From NCBI GenBank assembly GCA_030158305.1, contig JAOATE010000008.1, positions 27,319-73,511 on the forward strand: a stretch of 46,193 nt of DNA, in the 5' to 3' direction. This document shows, in pieces, positions 36,796 through 44,142 of this stretch; within the stretch, counting starts at the first letter, position 1, and each line of letters opens with the position of its first letter. The notes under the pieces were generated by a model. It did not search any database and was not told the DNA's origin. It worked only from the letters and a program-made list of their open reading frames with translations. This stretch comes from Burkholderiaceae bacterium (GTDB lineage: Bacteria > Pseudomonadota > Gammaproteobacteria > Burkholderiales > Burkholderiaceae_B). The position numbers and the translations under genes are program-made.

Positions 36796-37839
36796 TTATT
36801 TTACTGCGGCAATATCGGCTGCGGAAGTAAAAGAATCCGCAAAGAAGGCTTCGTCAGGCAATCCACACTGTGCAACAAACTCACGTCTAGCGGATTCGAC
36901 AACGATTGGCGCCCCGCACGCATAGACCTGATGGCCCATCAGACTTGGGAAATCATCCATGACGGCGCGATGGACGAAACCCGTGCGGCCGGTCCAAGCG
37001 TCTTCGGGAAGCGCGTCTGATACGACGGGAATGTAAGTAAAGTCAGGGATTGATTGGGCCCACTGCTTTGCGAGTGCATCCATGTACAAATCTGCGGGAC
37101 GTCGTCCTCCCCAATACAGGGTTACGGGACGGTGAATATGTTGATGGGTCATGTGCTCGACAATGGCTTTAATGGGAGCAAAACCTGTCCCGCTTGCGAC
37201 CATGACAATCGGTAAGTCGCTGTCTTCTCGCAAGAAAAATGAGCCAAAAGGTCCTTCGACGCGCAAGATTTCACGCTCTTTCATTTGGGTCGCGCCGACG
37301 CCAAACACGTGATCCGTAAATAAACCACCGGGCAAATGACGGACATGCAGCTCTAGGGCTGCTGCGGAATGAGGCGGATTGGCCATGGAGTAGCTGCGGC
37401 GCTTCCCGTCCTTGAGAATAATTTCAACATACTGCCCAGCATAAAAACGGAAACTCTCTGTCGCCGGCAATTGCAACTGCAAGACCGCCACATCTGTCGT
37501 GGGACGAGTCATTGATGTGACGCGCGAGGGTAATTTGCGGATCTGGATATCAGAGGCCAGGCGAATTTCTTTGGATTCAATCACAAGATCAGAAGTCGCG
37601 CGTGCTTGGCACAAAAGCGTGAAACCCTCATGGATTTCTTCGGGAGTCAGAATCTGTGCTGCGGTATTGCCAGCCTCGACCGTGCCAGAAACCACACGAG
37701 CCTTGCAGGTTGAGCACGCACCGCTGCGGCAGCTATAGGGCAACAAAATCCCTGCTGCCAGCGCCGCATCCAAAACACTTTTGTCGGGATCTGCAGGGAA
37801 CTGATGCTGACTGGGTTGAATGGTGATTTGGAACGACAT
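36796..37839 (-). CDS. Ferredoxin-type flavoreductase (2Fe-2S / FAD / NAD)
   Basis: 347-residue electron-transfer protein. The N-terminal plant-type ferredoxin domain has cysteines C37, C42, C45 and C77. Then comes a FAD domain with RRSYSMAN (near residue 145) and an NAD(P)H domain with VMVASGTGFAPIKA. This architecture is shared by CDP-6-deoxy-glucoseen reductases (AscD-like), phenol hydroxylase reductases and similar oxygenase partners. No dehydratase, oxygenase or sugar pathway gene is adjacent, so the electron acceptor is unknown. ugpB follows after a 56-bp gap. Confidence 0.88.
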   Translation of the reverse strand: MSFQITIQPSQHQFPADPDKSVLDAALAAGILLPYSCRSGACSTCKARVVSGTVEAGNTAAQILTPEEIHEGFTLLCQARATSDLVIESKEIRLASDIQIRKLPSRVTSMTRPTTDVAVLQLQLPATESFRFYAGQYVEIILKDGKRRSYSMANPPHSAAALELHVRHLPGGLFTDHVFGVGATQMKEREILRVEGPFGSFFLREDSDLPIVMVASGTGFAPIKAIVEHMTHQHIHRPVTLYWGGRRPADLYMDALAKQWAQSIPDFTYIPVVSDALPEDAWTGRTGFVHRAVMDDFPSLMGHQVYACGAPIVVESARREFVAQCGLPDEAFFADSFTSAADIAAVK

Positions 37840-37849
37840 GTCAATACCT

Positions 37850-37896
37850 AAAAAAAGCGTGGATCGTGAAGATAAACATTTTATCTTTAAAGCACG
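37850..37896 (-). terminator. Possible terminator after parC
   Basis: On the minus strand AAGATAAA and TTTATCTT (37887 to 37869, 3-base loop) form an 8-bp stem overlapping the parC stop, with an outer CGTG/CACG pairing across a bulge. T7 (37856 to 37850) follows 12 bases after the inner stem. The spacing is unusual. Confidence 0.4.
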
Positions 37897-40196
37897 GGCG
37901 AAAGGATCGGTTCTTTGGAGCGAATATCGAGCAACCGTCCTTTGCGTGCACGCTTGGAGACATAGATCTCAAGCGAAGCACCGACCAGAATGTCTTCGAC
38001 TTGCTTGGTTCTGTAAGTCCCCGTCACGCGCAGCCCCGCTTTTGAAACGGGTACGGTCTGGGCAAGCGTGTCTGGCGCATCCACAGCCATCAAAATCGTA
38101 CCTCGCCCCCCCGAGGACAGACTCTTGACCTCATCCAGTGCAATGACGAGAATTTTGCCGCGTGTTGTCAAAAAAGCCACCTGTGTCGCCTGAGCAAACA
38201 AGGGAACAGGACGCAGCAAACGATCCTTTTCTTCGAGCGTGACAAATTGCTTACCGGCCCGCTGTCGACTGGTCATATCTGAGAGCTTGGTGGAAAAGCC
38301 AAAACCTTGACGGGTACTCAACAACCACTTGCTATCAGCCGCTGCGGCAATCATGTGCTCAATGTGTGAACCTGGCTCGAGATCAATCATTGAGGTGACG
38401 GGCGCACCATCGCCGCGCGCAGAGGGCAGACCAGAAACGGCCACCGTGTAGACGCGACCATTATCACCAAAAGCAATCAGCGTATCGGTACTACGGCATT
38501 CAAATACACCGTAGGGGCCGTCTCCGGCTTTAAAGTTAAATTGAGTTGCGTCATGCCCATGTCCCTGACGGGACCTCAACCAGCCTTTTTGAGAAACAAT
38601 CACCGTGACGGGTTCATCTAACACGCGCACTTCTTTGACGGCACGCTCTGCCACCTCAATCAAGGTGCGACGTTCATCACCATAGAGCTTGGAGTCAGCT
38701 TCAATTTCTTTGGTGACTAACTTTTTGAGTGCTGTGGGTTGCTCAATGAGTTCTTGTAGCTTTTGTTGCTCGTTGCGCTTTTCAGCCAGCTCTTGTTCAA
38801 TTTTGAAGCCTTCAAGCCGCGCAAGCTGACGCAGACGCATATCGAGAATGTCATCAGCCTGACGCTCGCTCAAATTAAAGCGCGCCATCAGTGCTGGGCG
38901 AGGTTCGTCAGATTCGCGAATCGTTTGAATCACCTCGTCCACATTCAAATACACCAGCATGCGGCCTTCAAGCACGTGGATGCGATCAGTGATCTTGTCA
39001 AAACGGTAGCGAGTGCGGCGAAGAACGGTAGCAGTCCTGAATCCAATCCACTCTAGCAACACATCGCGCAAGCCCTTTTGACGAGGCCTGTGGTCGGTAC
39101 CAATGCAGACGATGTTGATTGGTACGCTGGTTTCCATGCTGGTCAATGCCAGCAAGGTCGTGACAAACTCGTCGCGGTCAATCTTGGAGGTTTTGGGCTC
39201 AAACACAAGGCGAACTGCTGCGTCCTTGCCTGACTCGTCTCGCACGGCATCCAACAATGCCAGCATCTGCGTCTTAGTCTGTTGCTGCTCAGGCGTTAAG
39301 GCTTTTTTGCCTGTTTTAATCTTGGGATTGGTTAAGTCTTCAATTTCTTCGAGTACTTTTTGGCATGAGGCCCCAGGCGGCAACTCGTGCACGACTAACT
39401 GCCATTGTCCTCTTGCCATTTCCTCAAACTGCCAGCGTGCACGCGCTTTGAGCGAGCCGCGACCCGTTTGATAGATCTGCGCAATTTCATTCGCAGCAGT
39501 AATGATTTGTCCGCCACCCGCAAAATCGGGGCCGGGCACCATTGCGAAGAGCTCTGCATCAGGCAAAGCGGGGTTTTTAATCAAAGATACGCACGCAAGC
39601 GCAACTTCGCGTAAGTTGTGTGCAGGAATTTCGGTCGCCATACCCACGGCAATTCCGGAGGCACCATTGAGTAACATGACAGGCAAGCGCGCCGGCAGCA
39701 TGGAGGGCTCTTGGTGACTACCGTCGTAATTGGGAACAAAGTCGACCGTGCCCTCGTCAAGCTCATCCAACAGCAAACGCGCAAACGGAGTGAGTCGAGC
39801 CTCCGTATACCGCATGGCGGCGGCATTATCGCCATCCCTGGAGCCAAAATTACCCTGTCCGTCAATGAGGGGATAGCGCAAGGAAAACTGCTGTGCCATC
39901 CGAACTAATGCGTCATAGGCAGCTTGGTCGCCGTGCGGGTGGTATTTACCCAATACGTCACCCACCACGCGAGCGGACTTGACGGGCTTGGCCCCCGACT
40001 GCAGCCCCATGGCCTGCATGGCGTAGAGGATTCTGCGCTGGACGGGCTTTTGTCCATCCCCCACATCGGGTAATGCACGCCCCCGTACCACGGAGACGGC
40101 GTAATCAAGATAAGCCTGCTCAGCGTACAGGCCAAGGGTCAAGGATGCATCCGCATCGCTTGGGTCAAACAAACCAGGTTGAGAACCGTCAGTCAT
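37887..40196 (-). CDS. parC: DNA topoisomerase IV subunit A
   Basis: 769-residue DNA-cleaving subunit of topoisomerase IV, which unlinks daughter chromosomes. The active-site tyrosine is Y130 (AAMRYTE). The quinolone-determining region reads [20 protein letters not shown], with Gln91 and Asp95 at the positions of E. coli Ser80 and Glu84. A coiled-coil gate follows near residues 380-490 and a C-terminal beta-pinwheel with degenerate blades. ParC rather than GyrA is supported by parE adjacency: the parE stop TAA directly abuts this ATG. No GyrA-box QRRGGKG is seen. Confidence 0.96.
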   Translation of the reverse strand: MTDGSQPGLFDPSDADASLTLGLYAEQAYLDYAVSVVRGRALPDVGDGQKPVQRRILYAMQAMGLQSGAKPVKSARVVGDVLGKYHPHGDQAAYDALVRMAQQFSLRYPLIDGQGNFGSRDGDNAAAMRYTEARLTPFARLLLDELDEGTVDFVPNYDGSHQEPSMLPARLPVMLLNGASGIAVGMATEIPAHNLREVALACVSLIKNPALPDAELFAMVPGPDFAGGGQIITAANEIAQIYQTGRGSLKARARWQFEEMARGQWQLVVHELPPGASCQKVLEEIEDLTNPKIKTGKKALTPEQQQTKTQMLALLDAVRDESGKDAAVRLVFEPKTSKIDRDEFVTTLLALTSMETSVPINIVCIGTDHRPRQKGLRDVLLEWIGFRTATVLRRTRYRFDKITDRIHVLEGRMLVYLNVDEVIQTIRESDEPRPALMARFNLSERQADDILDMRLRQLARLEGFKIEQELAEKRNEQQKLQELIEQPTALKKLVTKEIEADSKLYGDERRTLIEVAERAVKEVRVLDEPVTVIVSQKGWLRSRQGHGHDATQFNFKAGDGPYGVFECRSTDTLIAFGDNGRVYTVAVSGLPSARGDGAPVTSMIDLEPGSHIEHMIAAAADSKWLLSTRQGFGFSTKLSDMTSRQRAGKQFVTLEEKDRLLRPVPLFAQATQVAFLTTRGKILVIALDEVKSLSSGGRGTILMAVDAPDTLAQTVPVSKAGLRVTGTYRTKQVEDILVGASLEIYVSKRARKGRLLDIRSKEPILSPVL

Positions 40197-42158
40197 TTAG
40201 ATATCAACCTCTGCGAGATTGCCTTTTTCTTCAAGCCAAGTACGACGGGCGCCAGACTCGCCTTTACCCATCAACATGTCAAACATTTGTGTCGTGGCGG
40301 TCTGATCGAGCGCACCATAACCGACCGGCAACATACGCCGTGTGTCGGGATTCATCGTCGTTTCCCAAAGCTGGGTTGGGCTCATTTCACCGAGACCTTT
40401 AAAACGACTGATGTCCCATGACCCTTCTTTAACCCCTTCTTTACGAAGCTTATCTTGCACAGCCTCAAGCTCACCTATATCCAGGCAATAGACCTTGCGA
40501 GCAGGCCGTTTTCCCAAGGCAGGGACGTCCACCCTAAACAGCGGCGGACGCGCGACAAAAACATGACCCGCCTCGACTAGGCGTGGAAAATGCTTATAAA
40601 AAAGCGTCAACAAGAGCACTTGGATATGCGAGCCATCCACGTCCGCGTCGGAGAGGATGCAAACGCGGCCATATCTCAAACCGGAAAGGTCGGGCGTGTC
40701 ATTCGGTCCATGCGGATCCACGCCAATCGCCACAGCGATATCGTGAATTTCATTGTTAGCAAACAAACGATCCCGATCAACTTCCCAAGAGTTGAGCACC
40801 TTGCCTCGCAGAGGCAAAATAGCTTGAAACTCCTTATCCCGTCCCATTTTGGCAGAGCCACCCGCGGAGTCACCTTCGACGAGAAAGACCTCGGTGCGCG
40901 CTGTGTCAGAAGATTCACAGTCAGTCAGCTTGCCCGGCAACACCGCAACGCCGGAACTCTTGCGCTTTTCAACCTTTTGGGCTGAGCGTGCGCGAGCTTG
41001 TGCCTGCCGGATCGCGAGCTCGGCGAGCTTTTTACCGTACTCGACGTGACTATTGAGCCAAAGATCCAAGGAGGTGCGGACAAACCCGCCAACCAAGCGC
41101 ACAGCATCACGACTGTTTAAGCGCTCTTTAATCTGGCCCTGAAACTGTGGGTCGAGCACTTTGGCCGAGAGCACAAAACTTGTCCGGGCAAAGACGTCTT
41201 CAGGGAGGAGTTTGACGCCTTTAGGCAACAAACTGTGCAATTCGGCAAAGCCTTTCACTGCAGCAAAGAGACCCTCTCGCAAACCGGACTCGTGCGTGCC
41301 ACCTGCGGGGGTTGGAATGAGGTTGACGTAGGACTCGCGAACAACGTTACCTTCGTCGGCCCAAGCCACCACCCATTGCGCACCCTCACCCTCTGCAAAA
41401 CTTTCGTGATCCGCCGAAGCAAATTGCTCCCCACTAAATAGCGGCACACGCAGTTCAAGGCCTTGTAAAGCCTCCGTCAAATAGCCAGCCAAGCCATCCT
41501 GGTACTGCCAGGTTCGCGACTCACCCGATTTTTCGTTGAGATATGTGACTTTGACACCGGCCATCAGCACCGCTTTGCTGCGCAACAAATGCATCAGTTC
41601 ATGGGTCGGAATGCCCGGGGAGTCAAAAAATGAAGCATCTGGCCAAACACGGACGCGCGTACCTGACTTTTTCCTGGCTAAATCGGGCATCACTTTGAGA
41701 GGCTCTACGACATCACCGTTGGCAAAAACCATGCGATGCGCAGCGCCTTCACGCCACACCACCAACTCGAGTCGAGTCGACAAGGCATTTGTGACAGAAA
41801 CACCTACGCCGTGGAGTCCGCCCGAAAAGGCGTAAGCCCCACCGCCCTTTTTGTCGAACTTTCCTCCAGCATGCAAGCGGGTAAAGACCAGCTCGGCAAC
41901 AGGCGCCTTTTCCTCGGGATGCATGCCGACGGGAATACCGCGACCGTCATCCTCGACAGTGATACTGCCATCTGTGTGCATGGTGACTTGGATGTGTTTC
42001 CCAAATCCCGCCAATGCTTCGTCAGCTGCGTTATCAATCACCTCCTGAATAATATGAAGAGGATTTTCCGTGCGGGTATACATGCCAGGTCTTTGGCGGA
42101 CCGGCTCTAGCCCTTTTAGGACGCGTATCGATGATTCGTTGTAGGACTTCGTACTCAA
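40197..42158 (-). CDS. parE: DNA topoisomerase IV subunit B
   Basis: 653-residue ATPase subunit of topoisomerase IV. The GHKL ATP site shows as EVIDNAADEALAGFGK and DDGRGIPV; the Lys of the transducer and the TOPRIM region (EGDSAGGSAKMGRD, LSDADVDGSHIQ) are present. The start is a TTG at 42158 with GGGGA 5-6 bases before it; it gives the normal ParE start (VLKGLEPVRQRPGMYT). No nearer ATG fits. Directly followed by parC with no gap. Confidence 0.96.
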   Translation of the reverse strand: MSTKSYNESSIRVLKGLEPVRQRPGMYTRTENPLHIIQEVIDNAADEALAGFGKHIQVTMHTDGSITVEDDGRGIPVGMHPEEKAPVAELVFTRLHAGGKFDKKGGGAYAFSGGLHGVGVSVTNALSTRLELVVWREGAAHRMVFANGDVVEPLKVMPDLARKKSGTRVRVWPDASFFDSPGIPTHELMHLLRSKAVLMAGVKVTYLNEKSGESRTWQYQDGLAGYLTEALQGLELRVPLFSGEQFASADHESFAEGEGAQWVVAWADEGNVVRESYVNLIPTPAGGTHESGLREGLFAAVKGFAELHSLLPKGVKLLPEDVFARTSFVLSAKVLDPQFQGQIKERLNSRDAVRLVGGFVRTSLDLWLNSHVEYGKKLAELAIRQAQARARSAQKVEKRKSSGVAVLPGKLTDCESSDTARTEVFLVEGDSAGGSAKMGRDKEFQAILPLRGKVLNSWEVDRDRLFANNEIHDIAVAIGVDPHGPNDTPDLSGLRYGRVCILSDADVDGSHIQVLLLTLFYKHFPRLVEAGHVFVARPPLFRVDVPALGKRPARKVYCLDIGELEAVQDKLRKEGVKEGSWDISRFKGLGEMSPTQLWETTMNPDTRRMLPVGYGALDQTATTQMFDMLMGKGESGARRTWLEEKGNLAEVDI

Positions 42159-42159
42159 G

Positions 42160-42182
42160 TTATCCCCAGGATCTGTGGAAAA
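42160..42182. promoter_or_regulatory. DnaA-box-like inverted pair at the parE start
   Basis: TTATCCCCA (42160-42168) and the inverse TTTTCCACA (42182 to 42174) each differ by one base from the DnaA box TTATCCACA and form an imperfect palindrome. The first overlaps the parE ribosome site, which may explain it. Confidence 0.3.
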
Positions 42183-42232
42183 GGTTGCTCATTTTACGGA
42201 AATTGGCAATCAGGGTACGGGAAGACCCGGCA

Positions 42233-42249
42233 TGCTCAAAATTTGAGCA
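42233..42249. promoter_or_regulatory. 17-bp perfect palindrome in the parE/trxA divergent gap
   Basis: TGCTCAAA and TTTGAGCA surround one central base. It is the longest perfect inverted repeat in the 279-bp intergenic region 42159-42437 and has the look of a dimeric repressor operator. No regulator gene lies nearby. Confidence 0.5.
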
Positions 42250-42321
42250 GTATTTTGAACCCCACCTAAGCTTAAGACGGCCCAAAAGAGTCCGCTTGAT
42301 CTCTCCGTTCAGCATAAATTG

Positions 42322-42330
42322 TGCTTTAAT
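42322..42330 (+). promoter_or_regulatory. Possible trxA promoter (-10 region)
   Basis: TGTGCTTTAAT contains TGC-TTTAAT, an extended -10 ending at 42330, about 100 bp before the trxA ATG. No clear -35 at the right distance. Confidence 0.3.
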
Positions 42331-42437
42331 GAATGAACGCTTTGCAAAATGTCCCGTGACGAGCCTTAAAAAGCCCGATTTAACGGACGTGTCTGACAGT
42401 CGTACAGACCCTTCACTGAATTACCCTAGAGAAAATC

Positions 42438-42764
42438 ATGAGTGAACACATTAAAAACGTGAGCGATGACAGCTTTAACGCAGACGTATTGAATTCATCC
42501 CAGCCAGTCTTGGTTGACTATTGGGCAGCCTGGTGTGGTCCATGCAAGATGATCGCACCGATGCTCGAGGAAGTCGCCTCAGAGTTTGCTGGTAAAGTCA
42601 CCGTTGCCAAGCTTAATGTTGATGAAAACCAAGAAACTGCCGCTAAGTTTGGTATTCGTGGCATCCCAACGCTGATGTTGTTCAAAAACGGCGAAGTCGC
42701 AGCCACGAAAGTAGGCGCACTGTCCAAATCTCAGTTGACCGAATTTCTAAATAGCGCGATCTAA
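42438..42764 (+). CDS. trxA: Thioredoxin 1
   Basis: 108-residue thiol-disulfide reductant for ribonucleotide reductase and many other targets. The redox motif WCGPC places its cysteines at 33 and 36, and the cis-proline loop appears as RGIPTLMLF. The purine-rich AGAGAAAA lies just before the ATG. Followed by rho after 119 bp, an arrangement shared with many Proteobacteria. Confidence 0.98.
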   Translation: MSEHIKNVSDDSFNADVLNSSQPVLVDYWAAWCGPCKMIAPMLEEVASEFAGKVTVAKLNVDENQETAAKFGIRGIPTLMLFKNGEVAATKVGALSKSQLTEFLNSAI

Positions 42765-42777
42765 CTTGTTTTCACGC

Positions 42778-42798
42778 GCGGGCCCGTCCGAGGCCCGC
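42778..42798. other. GC-rich hairpin in the trxA-rho spacer
   Basis: GCGGGCC (42778-42784) and GGCCCGC (42792-42798) form a perfect 7-bp stem with a 7-base loop, 14 bp after trxA. No T tract follows, so readthrough into rho is likely. It may define the trxA mRNA end or take part in rho leader control, since rho is autoregulated in E. coli. Confidence 0.55.
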
Positions 42799-42883
42799 CA
42801 CCGACTCTACTTAGCGCGCCTTAAACACTCCCTTAATGTATTTCCGTCTTCTTTTTTGAAGTCACTTTTCCAGAAAAATATCA

Positions 42884-44140
42884 ATGCACCTCAATGAACT
42901 GAAGGCGCAGCACGTTTCGCAGCTGCTCGAAATGGCCGCCGGCCTCGAAATCGAAAACGCAAACCGCTTACGCAAACAAGAACTCATGTTTGCAATCATG
43001 AAGCGGCGTGCGAAACAAGGCGAGCAAATCTTTGGTGATGGCGTGCTCGAAGTCCTGCCAGATGGCTTTGGATTTTTGCGCTCGCCTGACACGTCTTACT
43101 TAGCCAGCACGGACGACATCTACATTTCTCCTTCGCAGATTCGTCGCTTCAATTTGCATACTGGTGATTCCATTGAGGGTGAAGTTCGTACCCCCAAAGA
43201 TGGCGAGCGTTACTTTGCTCTTGTCAAGGTTGACAAGGTCAATGGCTTCCCCCCAGAAGCGATCAAACATCGGATTATGTTTGAGAACTTGACCCCACTC
43301 CATCCTGACAAGGTCATGACACTCGAACGTGATATCAGGAGCGAAGAAAACCTGACCGGTCGTATTCTGGATATTTTTGCGCCAATCGGCAAAGGTCAAC
43401 GCGGTTTGATCGTAGCCAGCCCAAAGTCAGGCAAGACCGTGATGATGCAGCATATTGCGCACGCCATCACGACCAACTATCCCGATGCGGTCATGATCGT
43501 GATGCTGGTTGATGAGCGTCCCGAAGAAGTCACCGAGATGCAGCGTACTGTTCGGGGAGAAGTGGTCGCCTCAACATTCGATGAGCCTGCCACGCGCCAC
43601 GTTCAGGTCGCCGAAATGGTGATTGAACGTGCGAAACGTTTGGTTGAGATGAAAAAAGACGTGGTGATTTTGTTGGACTCGATCACTCGCCTTGCTCGCG
43701 CTTACAACACGGTTGTTCCTGCCTCAGGGAAAGTGCTGACTGGCGGTGTCGATGCAAACGCCCTGCAACGTCCAAAGCGTTTCTTTGGCGCAGCACGCAA
43801 CCTTGAAGAAGGTGGTTCATTGACCATCATCGGTACAGCCCTGATCGAAACTGGCAGCCGCATGGACGAAGTGATTTACGAGGAGTTCAAGGGCACAGGC
43901 AACTCCGAAATTCACCTTGAGCGTCGCTTGGCTGAAAAACGCGTTTACCCTGCTATCAATCTCAACAAGTCAGGCACGCGTCGCGAAGAGTTGCTGATCA
44001 AGCCTGACTTACTGCAAAAGGTCTGGGTATTGCGTAAGTTCATCCATGATATGGATGAAGTGGCAGCAATGGAGTTCATCATGGACAAGATGCGTTCTAC
44101 AAAGAACAACTCTGAGTTCTTTGACATGATGAAAAAATAA
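42884..44140 (+). CDS. rho: Transcription termination factor Rho
   Basis: 418-residue hexameric RNA helicase ending transcription of untranslated RNA. The N-terminal helical domain and cold-shock-like RNA-binding fold are seen in [20 protein letters not shown]. The ATPase core has Walker A ASPKSGKT (about residues 179-186), Walker [17 protein letters not shown] and the Q/R loops ([20 protein letters not shown]). Length is typical. Its stop lies only 2 bp from the stop of the convergent yhdP-like gene. Confidence 0.98.
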   Translation: MHLNELKAQHVSQLLEMAAGLEIENANRLRKQELMFAIMKRRAKQGEQIFGDGVLEVLPDGFGFLRSPDTSYLASTDDIYISPSQIRRFNLHTGDSIEGEVRTPKDGERYFALVKVDKVNGFPPEAIKHRIMFENLTPLHPDKVMTLERDIRSEENLTGRILDIFAPIGKGQRGLIVASPKSGKTVMMQHIAHAITTNYPDAVMIVMLVDERPEEVTEMQRTVRGEVVASTFDEPATRHVQVAEMVIERAKRLVEMKKDVVILLDSITRLARAYNTVVPASGKVLTGGVDANALQRPKRFFGAARNLEEGGSLTIIGTALIETGSRMDEVIYEEFKGTGNSEIHLERRLAEKRVYPAINLNKSGTRREELLIKPDLLQKVWVLRKFIHDMDEVAAMEFIMDKMRSTKNNSEFFDMMKK

Positions 44141-44142
44141 AG

